From positions 19,011,592-19,075,591 of the forward strand of contig CM070905.1 in assembly GCA_036417435.1 (NCBI GenBank): 64,000 nt of DNA, given 5' to 3'. Each line of letters opens with the position of its first letter. Position 1 is the first letter of the stretch. The translations under genes were made by a program, and so were the position numbers. The notes under the pieces are model-generated. The model ran no database searches. It was not told where the DNA came from and saw only the letters and a list, made by a program, of their open reading frames with translations. Positions 35,572 to 47,060 of this stretch are shown here, one piece after another. Source of the stretch: Inia geoffrensis (lineage: Eukaryota > Chordata > Mammalia > Artiodactyla > Iniidae).

Positions 35572-36689
35572 CAGACTGTTGATTACGAGCCTGGAACTTC
35601 TCCAAAGCACTCACTGTGCTTCCCAGACTGAGGTTTACCCCCACTGGTTTATCCAGTGTCCCATCTTCTTCCCATCTTCCAGAAATCTGTTGACATCATT
35701 TGTTCATTGGTAAATCCCCTTCCTATTCTTTCTCAATTGTGGATTTATTCCTTTTTGCTTCTCTGTGAAAGTACAGGCGTTGGTCTGCCATCTTGAACCC
35801 TACATATTATTTAAACTTCATGAGCTTTGTTAAAAATATTGGAGACGTCACTGGCAGTATAAGAGAGTACTTGTTTTGTCACGCCCTAAAGATGATCAGA
35901 TCTTTAATCTTTGCCAGTTTGGGATGTGAGAATGGCATCTCATTTTAAATTTTACTGTTTTTATTACTAATGAAATTGAATGTTTTTCCTGAACAGAAGA
36001 GTCATTTGTTTTTTCTCGTTTGTGATTGTTTGTTTATGTCCTTTTCTGGTCAAATTGTCATTATGATAATTGTGACATTTATGATCTTTTTCCATTTTCC
36101 TAGAAGGATGTATTGGAATGCATAACTTTGAGCATAGTGTCTTCTCACTAATACTTGATTGCGTGCCAAATTGGCCTGTATTTGAGGGGAAATCAGATGT
36201 GGAAGTGTCAAAGAGAACACACCTGGAGGTCATGATGTGACTTGTTGGTTGTGACAGTCAGCATCTGGGAAGTCAAGCCTACCCAGAGAGCACCCATCCT
36301 CCCTCACCCAGACCTTGTGGGCACCCCATCATCACCCTGAACCCTGCCCTGTCCAGACAGACGTGTTATAACGCCTGTTGACAGAGGAATAATAAAAATA
36401 CAACCTGTTGGCTAATAAATAAATACATACATACTGGAGATGATGCAGAACATTTTAAAATAACTTTTAACGTATGGCATTGAAATTCAGTGTACGGTCA
36501 AGGAGCATAGTATTGCTTGGTTTTCAACTTGCTTTCATCTCCAGAAACAAATAAAGAAGAAAGATGCTGGACTGTAATGTGCTGACTTTTAAAAGTGCAG
36601 GATTCTTTGAGTGCCCAAGGCCAGCCTCACTGAGAGGCCCAGCTGCTTCCACAGGTAGCAAGGTGACTATCACACCCCGTTCACCAGTG

Positions 36690-37020
36690 AAGCGATGGTC
36701 TCAGCTGGCATCATTGCTGGGAGGGTGGTAATGAGCAGTGACAGTAAAGGATGTCAGATGGCTCTGCGCCTGGGGTTGGTGAACAGCTTCTGCCCCTTGA
36801 TGTGGCACAGAGAGGTGCCCATCAGTCCCATTAGCAGCAGGATGACAGTCGCGAGGGCAACAGCTTATATGTGATGGTGATGACAGTAGCCACAGTGAGG
36901 ACAGGCTGGCAGCTGCCACAGATACCCCAGTAGCAGCCACTGGACAGTGACAGCAGCTCCAACTGCAGGAGAAAGTGGTGACAGACATAGGGCAACACAT
37001 ACCTAACATTTGGATGTAAT
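36690..37020 (-). pseudogene. Possible processed-gene fragment, unassigned
   Basis: On the minus strand the tract at about 36760-37010 has coding-like composition. One frame near 36767-36870 reads as a hydrophobic segment followed by a short basic tail (VILLLMGLMG ... NPRRRAI) and a stop, like the C-terminal end of a small membrane protein. Two other frames are also open upstream (102 and 69 codons), which suggests frameshifts. I cannot name a parent gene, and chance is a real alternative. Confidence 0.2.
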
Positions 37021-37104
37021 AGATTGAAAATCACTTTCAATATATAAAAAATTGCTTTCTAGGTAATGTGGTTATGAGAAAAGACTTCAGTATGCTTAAA
37101 GATG

Positions 37105-37163
37105 CCTCTGACAAAAGGTGCCTCTGTTAGAAAGATGCCTCTTTCTAACACCAATGTCAGAGG
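37105..37163. repeat. Nested inverted repeat (hairpin)
   Basis: The inner arms gttagaaaga (37126-37135) and tctttctaac (37140-37149) are perfectly complementary around a 4-nt loop. The outer arms cctctgaca (37105-37113) and tgtcagagg (37155-37163) are also perfect. The direct repeat gatgcctct occurs at 37101 and 37134. Confidence 0.9.
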
Positions 37164-37846
37164 ACCTTATAAAGGGCCTTTGTCACCATCTCTGTATCAA
37201 AGATTCTGATTTTCGGCTTGCAAGGGGTTAATTTGTTTCTAAAGAGGCTTGTGTTTCTAGATGGGCTGTACTCTTTGTTGTCATCAGGTGGCAATAAAGA
37301 GTCATAATTTATAATCCCAGATGGTTTGGGTTACTTGGGAAATCAGACATTTGGTATTTTAAACCACAACTTTGTAACTAAACTCACTGTCTGCTTGTTA
37401 AAACAACCTGAACTGAGAGATGCAGTGAGAAACAAAAACTTAGAAAAGACAAAGCTTCATTGCAAATACAAAACAAAAGAATGCCGTTACATTTCTTTAG
37501 CTTTGCTTAACTTAATGGATCTACAATGAAGTCTTAGCTTCATTTGCACAGAAGTTTCTTTCTCTTCATTAGATGCATCTATTTTAACTTCTGAGTTGTT
37601 AACATCTGTAGCTTCTTGTAGCCCAGCTCCTTTGCTATAATAAGAAAGTCTTCATCCAGCTGGGATGGCAGTATGTATCAGATTTTGAACCAGTAATACC
37701 TGTCTCTTCCCTCCCAGTGTGATCTACCCTTCCTCTACCTGGAAGTTCTTTAGTCCTAATTAGCTCCATCTCCGGGACTAATAAAAGCACCCTCTTGCTA
37801 CCAGAGGCAGTGTTACAAATTTTGTGTCTGTCTTTCCTTAACCAGA

Positions 37847-37848
<2 letters not shown>

Positions 37849-37884
<36 letters not shown>
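37849..37884. repeat. (GA)n microsatellite
   Basis: About 36 bp of GA dinucleotide repeat, reading as a (CT)n polypyrimidine tract on the EXOC4 transcript. Confidence 0.93.
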
Positions 37885-37891
<7 letters not shown>

Positions 37892-37899
37892 TGGAAAAA

Positions 37900-38820
37900 T
37901 AAAAGGGTGGGGGGAGGCTCCCTGTCATTCTATACCACTACTCTCAATTTTTGTTCTTATTGGGGTTTTCTGGAAAACAGATTTATTGAGACACAATTCA
38001 CATACCACATAATTCACCCATTTAAAGTGTACACTGGTCAGAGATACACAGATCCTCCCTGTCTACCTGGCATTTTAAGGCTACTTCTCTACATTATTAT
38101 AATGAACTCTGGGCTCAGGAGGAGAACCCATGGAGAAATCCGCATTGGAGATGGAAGACTAGTACCAGAGTTAGCACTTAACAAGGTAGTATTGACATTC
38201 AAATTCTAAGCCTAGGCATCTGCACTGTGCCTACCGGTTCAGAAGTCCAGTCACCCTCCACATTGCGGTGACCTCAGAACCCCATGTTCTCCTGCTGAGG
38301 ACTTGACTTTCCACTCCTTAGTAACAGGAGAAGTCTCCCCCTACAATATCTCCCTCTCATATAATCACAGTTCTTATATTTTGTTTTGACTGAAGAGTTT
38401 AGTGGAATTTAGATGGTAACTAACTGTGTTATCATTTCTACTTTAATTTACTTGAGAAAAATGATTCAAACTGATGTGGGCAGAGCAGATATTTGTAGCT
38501 TACAGAGAACATGGCAATATCAATACGAAAAGCTAAGAAAACTAATAATGTTTCTGTGCTTACTTAATAACAAGGACATGAGTATGTGTAGATGATGAAC
38601 AGAAGTCTATCACATAGTAATTTCTGTTTATAAAGAAGTGTCCAGCAGCAATGTTACTCTGGTTAGTCTTAGAGAAGGCACACATTAAGGGGAATGGGGT
38701 TAGCGTGACACCCTTAGAATTTTATCAGAAACTGGGAGGGAGGGAGGGTTCAAACCACAGGATGATGTCCCTTCTCCTCCAGTTGCCTGTCAACTGCCCT
38801 AGGGCATCACGGGTTCCGAC
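37900..38820. other. Unique intron with L1-like patch
   Basis: About 37975-38060 contains 'acagatttattgagacacaattcacataccac' in pieces, the antisense L1M 3' UTR motif. The remainder shows no exon or recognised repeat. Confidence 0.4.
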
Positions 38821-38826
38821 GTGAAT

Positions 38827-38834
38827 GTGAACGC

Positions 38835-38865
<31 letters not shown>

Positions 38866-39066
38866 ACACGGGCCTCTCACTGTTGTGGTCTCTCCCGTTG
38901 CGGAGCACAGGCTCCAGACGCGCAGGCTCAGAGGCCATGGCTCACGGGCCCAGCCGCTCCATGCCATGTGGGATCTTCCCGGACCGGGTCACGAACCCGT
39001 GTCCCCTGCATCGGCAGGTGGACTCCCAACCACTGCGCCACCAGGGAAGCCCTCGTGAGTGCTTTT
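38827..39066 (-). mobile_element. CHR-2-type SINE
   Basis: Body 38839-39054, minus strand, tail about 25 T on the plus strand. Target duplication gtgaacgctttt / gtgagtgctttt (two mismatches). The 3' terminus reads gctgtacacgg instead of gcggtacgcgg. Confidence 0.9.
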
Positions 39067-39114
39067 GACAGTAGCCTGCAGGAAGCATCAAGGTCTCCAG
39101 GAGGGAGCCCTGAG

Positions 39115-39245
39115 TGAGAAGTCAGGAAATCTGGGCTCTAGTCCTATCAGGATCATTTACTGGCCAGTTACTGCATCTCTCTGAGCCAGTTTCCTACGTG
39201 TTAAAGGAAGTGGCCAGGTGATACCATTTTGAAGTCCTACCTAGC
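39115..39245 (+). repeat. MIR SINE relic
   Basis: 'aatctgggctctagtcctat', 'ctctctgagccagtttcc' and 'ggccaggtgataccat' follow the MIR order. Confidence 0.55.
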
Positions 39246-39334
39246 GAAGCCTTTGTAGAAAGGTTTCTGGGAAGACGATATGGTCTAAGAAGTCTGAGAG
39301 CTCATCAGAACTCTTCTTACCAAATTCTATTTCT

Positions 39335-39414
39335 GTTTTTTTATTGAAATATAGTTAATTTACAATGTTGTATTACTTTCAAGTATACAGTGAAGTGATT
39401 CAGTTATACACCTA

Positions 39415-39470
<56 letters not shown>

Positions 39471-39640
39471 TATATATGTATTCTTTTTCAGATTCTTTTC
39501 CATTATAGGTTACTACAAGATACTGAGTACAGTTCCCTGTGCTACATAGTAGGTCCTTGTTGTTTACCTATTTTATATATAGTAGTATGTATATGTTAAT
39601 CCCAAACTCCTAATTTACCCCTCTCAGCTAACTTAACCAA
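39335..39640 (-). mobile_element. L1 3' UTR, minus strand, with internal AT/AC microsatellite
   Basis: The plus strand reads 'tattgaaatatagttaatt', 'aagtgattcagttatacac', (TA)n/(CA)n at 39417-39480, 'ttcttttccattataggtta' and 'gtaggtccttgttgtttacc'. This is the artiodactyl/cetacean L1 3' UTR in reverse, 5'-truncated. The microsatellite grew from the element's own AT-rich part. Confidence 0.75.
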
Positions 39641-40499
39641 ATTCTAAACTTCCCCCTAACCCTCTACCGCTTTTTCTTTTCACCAATCTTATCGAAACTG
39701 TAGTCAGTTTAGACAGTTCAGGTTTTGCTACTGTCTCCTCACACTCTTGGTTATCTTTCACTATCTTTGAGACCTAGACAGGGAGAGAGGGAGCTGGGCT
39801 CACTTTCTTTCCTTCCTTTGCATATGAAACAGGAGCTAAATTAATTCACATTCATAGAAACTTTCAACCTCACAGGAGGACTATAAATGCAGAAATACAG
39901 GTTACTGTTATTTCTGGTAATTTCAGCATTTATTATTGATCCAAGTGACAGAGGACAACAAATGAATATATATTTTAAGAGATTTTCTTTTCTTTTGATA
40001 GCCATCACCTTGGAAGTTTTAATTTTGTATGAACCCCTTAAACACTTAAAACACCCACATTCAGGGTTAAAAACAAATTCTTCCTTAGAACCAACTAAAT
40101 CTGAAACTATATAGTACAACACACTATAGTAACCAAACTCTCAGTTTTCTTAAAGGTATAGTTTAAGGAGAGCAGTAGCATTCCAGAACCATATTTTGTA
40201 ACCTTCTTTTTAGTAGCTTTTGGTTCTTGACAAAGTAACCCTTCAGCTGTCTATAATATACTCCCATTCCTTCTATATCTCACCTCTTTCAAAGTACAGC
40301 TCAAAAACTGCTTCTTTTACATTTTCGCCTAATTATTCCAATCCACTGTGAATAATGTCCCAGCAGCACCTCTATCTAACTCCTTCCATGAAATAATTTT
40401 TAATTGTCTATCTTCTTTGGCATATGATAAACTCCATAACTTTATTGGCCATGCCACTCACTTATTAAATTTCATTCATTCAGCAAACTGCTATTAGAT

Positions 40500-41065
40500 G
40501 TAGTAGTTATCTCTTTTTGCTTATCCAGCATCCGTCCCACTTCTTTTGGTAACAGAACCTTTCCTCTTCTCTGGAACCCATTCTATGAGGTCCAGGTTGG
40601 ACTGATCAACCCTTCACAATAGATGTGGATGCGTGATTGGATTGCCCAATCAGAATGCTCCATTCTCCTGGGCCACAGCAATTGGCTCAGAGATGGATAG
40701 GGCCCATCAGAGTCCCTCCAGGAGCTTTGCCGTATGGATGTTAGGGGAGAGAGTGTATCTCTTTTCCTAAGATTTCCAGCTATGAGTATGATGTAACTTT
40801 GGGGCTACTATTTTGCCACATGGGGAGTGAGGCTATACATTGAAAGCCTAGCAGATGCAAACAGCAGCAAGAGTTTGGCAGAGAAAAAAAAAGATTGAGT
40901 CCTGCTGATATGGTTTGAATCCTTGGACAAAATCAAGTCTAAAACCAATCACCCCTTGAATATCCCAGTTTCATGATTCAAAACATTCTCTGTTTTTGGC
41001 TTAAGCTAGTTTGGATTTGCTTTCTGCTCCTTACCACTGAAAGAATCCTGACAAATACATGAGAT
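40500..41065 (+). repeat. Mammalian LTR-like relic
   Basis: It contains 'attggctcagagatggatag', 'gggcccatcagagtccc' and ends 'gaaagaatcctgacaaatac', the layout of old mammalian LTR ends. Exact family not assigned. Confidence 0.45.
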
Positions 41066-41104
41066 ATTTACTGTACCAAGCACTGAACATCTAACCTAGG
41101 GCCT

Positions 41105-41690
41105 GAAGTTTCGATACAGTGCTAGCTAAATTTCAAAGATAACCCCTAATGAACCATGCCTTACCTCATTCATGTCTTCGTGTAGTCTCCTCCTATACTA
41201 AGTCTGGGCTAGGCCAGTGACTTGCTTTAACTAACAGAATGTGGTAGACGAGACACCGTACCAGTCCTGGGTCTAGGTCTTAAAAAGGCCTGGAAGCTTC
41301 TACTGTCATGCTTTTGGGAGTCTTCTTACCGTGTAAGAAGTATGACTGCCCTGATGGAGAAACCACATGGAAAAGCTATATGAAAGGGAGGAATCTCTGA
41401 GACTACATGGGGTGGGGGGAGGGATCCAGCCACCTGAGCATCCCAGCCGAGCCCAGCCTTCCAGATATCCCCACCGGACATATGAGGCAAACTATCTTGG
41501 ATGTCCCAGCCCCATGTGCCATCAGATTACAGCCATGCAAAACACCCCAGGATGGGCCAGCAGAAGAACTGTACAGCCGAGCCCTAGTCAATCTTCTAAA
41601 TCAAGAGACCAATATAATGGTGATGGTTCTTGGTACTAAGTCTTGGGATAATTTATTATATAGCAAAGGATAATGGAAACAAATGTATAG
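41105..41690 (+). repeat. MLT1-like MaLR LTR
   Basis: The order follows MLT1: 'tgaaccatgccttacc', 'gggctaggccagtgacttg', 'ctgatggagaaaccacatgg', 'ccagccccatgtgcc', then 'gataatttattatatagcaa' and 'ggataatggaaac' at the 3' end. The 90-codon open frames over it are not genes. Confidence 0.7.
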
Positions 41691-42129
41691 ATCCAGGAAT
41701 TAAGTTTTCTCAGCTACAGGGAGCCAAGCTATAGGGCATGCAATCCAGCCAATTTTGTTTTCTTTTTAAAAAAGTAAAATTCTTGATTAGAATTTAAGTG
41801 TTCTCTATAACTGATCAAGATAAAGAGATACGATGTAATTTTTTAGATCAAAACTTCAATAGTGATGAGTAATAACGTAAGACTCCAAGCTTTACTGAGG
41901 ATTGACAGGATTAAAAGCTAAATTTTTTTTACTATGTATGTATGGAACAATCAAGATTCTAAGTTACAGAGACGGAATTATCGAAAGGATTCTGGGTTAG
42001 TCACAGATGATTCAGGAAGACTGAAGAATCAGACTTGGAAAGTGAGCAGGGTAAACAAAGCTAGGCACAGTTGGGTTCGAGGCCCAAATCACTCCAGGAT
42101 CACTCTTCAAGGACAGTTTCTTGAAGATA

Positions 42130-42270
42130 CCACCACTGCTGCTGCTAAGCATAGAATACCACGTCTTAACTCGGCTGCCAGCAGAACTGGATGCTGACCG
42201 TGCCATGGCCGCTGCTGCTGCTGCTACCCCAGGTGACTGAAAGTTGCCACTTGCTGCTGCTACCATGTCA
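42130..42270. repeat. Interrupted (CTG)n clusters
   Basis: Short trinucleotide runs occur at about 42136-42147, 42211-42225 (five GCT units) and 42251-42260. They create an alanine-rich chance frame on the minus strand (42012-42380). Confidence 0.7.
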
Positions 42271-43129
42271 GAAGACTCTATATCACCCCTGCACTCAGAG
42301 TCCTGAGCTCCCTGATTTAGAGTTTCAAGTAGGTGCATCTGATCGGCCCAGCCAAGGCTGGGTCCCCACCGAGTGATCAAGCCTGGACTCGGGGGTTTTT
42401 ATAACGGAAGATGGGCTCTGCCTCCCTCCAAGGCCACGTTGTGGGGAATTCCTTAAACACAGAAAGAGATGTAGAAGTTGGGTGGTCCAAAAATGACAAA
42501 TATCAATCGTACATCACTATTTTACTTTCCTTTAAAAATGACTCGGTTTTCTATTGATAGAACAAAAGACGTAACTTCTTGCTTCCCCCTCCTTTCTGAA
42601 TACATTAAATTCATTTGGAAAAGAAACAATAGCTTCTTAAAAGCTATTTTAAGACAATTTCATCAGGCATTGTATTACCATCACATGTAGATGTTTTACT
42701 GATACTTTGGGAATTGAGGTTTGCACTTGGCAGTAACCCCTCTCTTCCTGTGCTGTCTGGTCTAGCCTTCCTCCCTGACCTGGACACCCTCTAATGCTGC
42801 TGCTGGGCCAGGTCTCTTGGAGGTCCCAACCCCCATCCCGGCCTTGTTGGGCCCAACAATGACTATGATCATTCCTAGACAGGCCTTAGGTGCTGTGCTA
42901 AAATCCGTTCTCATAATCTTTCTGGTTTTCTTTTGTTTATCCCTACAGGCCTACACAACAATCTCTCCTTTCATTTTCCCTCAGGGAAGATAAAAAATTG
43001 TTACGCTTCCTTCAAAAGCCCTTTCAACTAGGAATACCCCATCATCATTGTTCTAATAGAGTCTACAAGATCACTGAGGCTCTGGTATATCTTCTTGCAA
43101 TACTAATGCATTACATTGTCACGAGCTGT

Positions 43130-43375
43130 ATAGCACAACAGCTAAAATGCAGACAGACCTGGCTTTGAATCATGGTTCTGTCATTTACTAGTTGTGTACA
43201 CCTTGGGTTATATTTAATCTTTCAGAGATTCAATTTTCCCATTTGTAAAACGAAAACTAAGAGCTAAGCACACTAAGTTATTATAAGGATTAAATAAGAT
43301 AATGTGTATAAATCACATAAGCAGAGTGCCTTACGCAAAGTATGTACTCAATACAATAGTTGTTATTAGTAATAC
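43130..43375 (+). repeat. MIR SINE relic
   Basis: Near full-length MIR order: 'tagcacaacagctaaaatgc', 'cagacctggctttgaatc', 'catttactagttgtg', 'ttcccatttgtaaaac', 'aaggattaaataagataatg'. Confidence 0.7.
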
Positions 43376-44770
43376 CAACAAGAATAAAAAATATTTATTT
43401 TAAGCAATTTGTTGTTACTACCTAGTTTTACTTATATGTGGAAAAATGAGATGCTGTGACCAAATTACAGAGCTGTAAAAACTTTATGATGCGGCATGAA
43501 AAGAAAATGAGGCGTTACAGTTAGTCAGATATTCTGGCCTATACTGAGACATCATATTGAATGATCAATTTTTAAAAGGCAGAATACGGTAAAATATACG
43601 TAATGCTAAAACTATACTAAATGCAGTAGTCTTCTTTGATGAGGGACAGGATTTTCCATTCTCAGGGGTAAACATCATTGCACTGAAAAAACACAGAGGT
43701 CCCAGGCGGTATGATTTTTCATACAGAAGAATTGTGAATAACCAATTCTTAACTGCCCTTCTATCTGGTTCTAAATATAAATAATATTTCAAAGAAAGAG
43801 ATTAATATGGAAAAGGGAAAAACAAACTTATTGTTCTAAGAAAAGGACAGTCTGATATAGGAGACTAAGCAAACCTTTGAAGTTAGGGTTTATAATGGCT
43901 CACTGGTCAGACAGGAATGGACAAGACAGATTAGACAGAATAGAAAAACTTAATATTAATTATTTGAGTTAAAAAGAACTGTGAACATGTCTAATGTATA
44001 GTTCATATGTTTAGGGGCGAGCCAGCCTCAGTGCCAACAGCAGGATACCTGTGTGTGATCGTTAAGTCACGCTGGCCAGTATCTGCCTGGGTGAGGATCC
44101 CTTTTAAGAGAGTTGCCAAAAGGAAATTTGTCTTTCATTCTACAGGTGAGCTAACGCAGGGGTGGATATTATCCAAACAGATCTGCACAGGTCCTGTGAG
44201 AAGAAAGGGATCTCATGAAAGGAGCTGCAGGTTTTACTGGAAAACTGCATTTTATTCTAACTTAAAAAAAGGAAAAAGAGCTATTAGAGACTCTTTGGCT
44301 TCAGGACCCAAATTTAAACATATGCCATTGGTGAGGAGCCTCAAAATGCCTGAGAGGACATTCTTTTCCTCTGCACACAACAAAAAGTAAATATTTAAGG
44401 CTCATTAGAGGAACTGGCAAATAGCTGATAGCCAATAGCTACGAAATTTAACGAAGGCAATCAGCTCCCTGGCAGACATATGCTTCCCTTGTTCAAATGT
44501 TAGTTATGTGTCATTATCACTTCAATACTTTCATCCCTGGAGAACTAGGAAACCAAGAAAGGAAAAAAATGCAAAATTTCTAAAAACTTGAAAAACAAAA
44601 ATTCTTCGATGCTATATAATTAAAGTTAACAACAGAAACAGACCCACCACACCACATACATGCAGCAGAGAGAAGCTGAAACTTCAAACAACTGATTTAT
44701 CACAGCAAGTAATTACTTTATGTTTTTCACAAACATTTGAAACCTATTATTACTTTCACAGTGGCACACA
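43376..44770. other. Unique intron sequence
   Basis: It contains a 127-codon plus-strand open frame at 44007-44390 with a basic composition and no recognisable domain, start context or splice signals that would support it as a gene. I recognise no repeat. Confidence 0.4.
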
Positions 44771-45350
44771 TCAACAGAAGACTGTCACCTAAGGGAGAAA
44801 TGGTGAACTGGGCTGTAATTAATTTCTGGTCGAATGTATCATGAAGCCTTTAATGCTGTCAATACAATGCTCTAGCCACTAAAAATCCCCAACCTCTCCC
44901 TCCCTCCTCTGTCCCCTGCACCCCAAAATGTTTAATCAGCGTCTTTGTGAAAGACTGCCAAAAGGAGCACGCGATGCGGTATTAATGCTCTCGCTGCAAA
45001 GTTGAGGCCATTGATCCGCTCCTTCCCTTGACCCAGGTATCAAGAGAGAGACGTCAATCAAGAGCTGGCCTCTCATACGCCCCCTTGTTTTTTTTTTTCA
45101 TTTGACTCCCATCTCCAATTGAGAAAAACAGAAGGTGTGCAATTCTTTGGAGAAATTTAAACATGTGGATGCCAAGCAATGGAAATCATTACAGCAGCAA
45201 CTGAAGGCTATATCCTTAAAGGTTAGAACACAAAGATTAAGAGTGCCTCCAGGAAAAAAGTGAAATGGCTGATCTGAATAAAACCTTTCCATCAATTGGA
45301 AAACCACAGCACAGCAAAGGAGATGAAGAGCTACAGCAGATGTGACATTT
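44770..45350. promoter_or_regulatory. Candidate conserved noncoding block (unproven)
   Basis: Repeat-free sequence with several CpG dinucleotides retained amid an AT-rich intron (for example 'gagcacgcgatgcggtatt' at about 44965) and homeodomain-type TAAT cores. A T run sits at about 45089-45098. This composition resembles constrained intronic regulatory DNA; no comparison could be made. Confidence 0.3.
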
Positions 45351-46159
45351 ATATTTTTGAGTACCTACATGTTTATTTTTTGAGTTACCGTTCAGAGCCT
45401 TATATGACCTTTATAGGTCATGCAAAAAACAGTAGCCAGCTTGTCTAACTCCCCAGTACGTGTGGTGAGCAAATGCTACAACCATGATGTTGACTGTGAA
45501 AAGAAACAGGCCTACAATGCTTCTTTCTTCATTCATTCATTTATTCATTCACACACACATGCATTAGTTTGTCCATCCTGTCAACAAACATTAAAGTGCC
45601 TGCTTTACACTGTATACCTGAGAAATCTTTACAGTATCTTTATGGAATTAGATGGAAGTTAACTACCCTCCTTTTAAAAGCCTTTCCTCTGACGGTCTCT
45701 TTTGACAGGGGTCGAGGTGGAGCTCTAGACCCCTGAACCCCATCTCTGGCTGCACATAGTGCAACTCGGGGCAAGTCTTATCTGCAAGATACCCTAGAGT
45801 TGATCTTCTAGTCAAACCCTTATTTTATAGGTGAGGAAACTTCAGCCAAGAGAGCTCAAGTGACAAGTGCACAAGTTTATGCAAAAATCATGGACTGATT
45901 TTGTTTACCAGCCACCCATTAGATAAAAAAATACTATTTTGTTCCCCCCCCGAAACTTCCAAGAAAACAACGTGACTCTGCCTCAAAATAATAATGGTGA
46001 CTCCGTAGGGGTTTTAAATGATGATTTAACCTAATCCATAAATGTGCTTTCAGGTAATTTTTACTTTCACTGCCTGCAGCAGGAGAAGAAAAAAGAGTAA
46101 TGGGGACTGAAGGGGAATAAGAGGCTGAAAGAAAAATGGCCTGGATATTGTAGAGTCTC

Positions 46160-46375
46160 AAAGAACAGGCGGTTAGGCCAGTATTCCTCCAAGAGTGCCC
46201 CAAACTACCTGCATCAGGATCCCCTGGGCGCTTGTTAAACAAACTGCAGCTGCCCAGGGCCCACCTTCAACCTTCTAAGTTGGAATTTTTAGGAATGGAA
46301 TCAAAGAATTCCACCTAAAGCAAGTTCCCTAGGAAATTCTTATACCCTCTAGCTTTTGAGAACCACCTGATTAAT
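46160..46375 (+). mobile_element. MER5-like hAT transposon relic
   Basis: 'cctgcatcaggatcccctgg', 'gcgcttgttaaacaaac', 'ctgcccagggcccacc', and the end 'cttttgagaaccacctg' follow the MER5 consensus. Confidence 0.6.
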
Positions 46376-46609
46376 CGGCTTGGTGTTTTCAGAGTAAAGG
46401 CGTATGTACTTGGGATTTATGATAAGAGTTTACCAGTGATATGAATCGTGTACTGGTGTTAATTTGCGGTATGGTTCCAAGAGCATGGCCTTAGGCGTCC
46501 AGTGCTATTGCTCCAGGACGGTTGTTTGGAAAGCGGGCAGACAACCAACAAGCAGCACCAAGGACCTAATGGCTGAGCAAAACCAGGCCCAACACATTCC
46601 AGCATAAGA

Positions 46610-46790
46610 GGGATCTGCAGAGTCTTCCAGTGACACTGCTAATTAAAGCATTAATTACAACTGCCAAGACCAGAGCTCAATGGAGACACACAACCAGAAA
46701 AAATAAAAAGAAAATGTTTGAAAGATGAGAGCCTAATTGAAAAATAAAATCATATTTTAATTAAACGAAGCAAAACAGAAACCCAGTATT
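46610..46790. promoter_or_regulatory. Candidate TAAT-rich regulatory block (unproven)
   Basis: Repeat-free stretch with dense homeodomain-type sites: 'gctaattaaagcattaatta' and 'cctaattgaaaaataaaatc', then 'tttaattaaacg'. Suggestive only. Confidence 0.25.
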
Positions 46791-46805
46791 TACCAGATGA
46801 CAGCC

Positions 46806-47060
46806 CTGATTTCACATGGTTAAGAACATTCAGAGACTTTGGGGTTGGACTGACCTAAGTTTGAACCCTGAATCTTATTATTCTGTAAACTGGGAATTTA
46901 CTTATAGCCTCTTCAGGCTTTAGATTTTTTCAACTAGAAAATGGGGTAATAATAGCTACATATATAGTTTCAGGGAGGAATCAGTGAACCAATGTAGGTA
47001 GAGCATTTCCTATGGTTTGTGTCATTTACTGAGTTCGATTATATAATAGTAACAGTAATT
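46806..47060 (+). repeat. MIR SINE relic
   Basis: MIR order: 'cacatggttaagaacattc', 'ttggggttggactgacc', 'aactagaaaatggggtaat', 'ggaggaatcagtgaacc'. Confidence 0.65.

Noticed and set aside
42012..42380. 122-codon alanine/serine-rich frame, minus strand
   Set aside because: Its low-complexity residues come from interrupted CTG repeats; nothing else supports a gene.
44007..44390. 127-codon basic open reading frame, plus strand
   Set aside because: No domain, no splice signals, and antisense to EXOC4. I could not link it to any family, so I treat it as chance.
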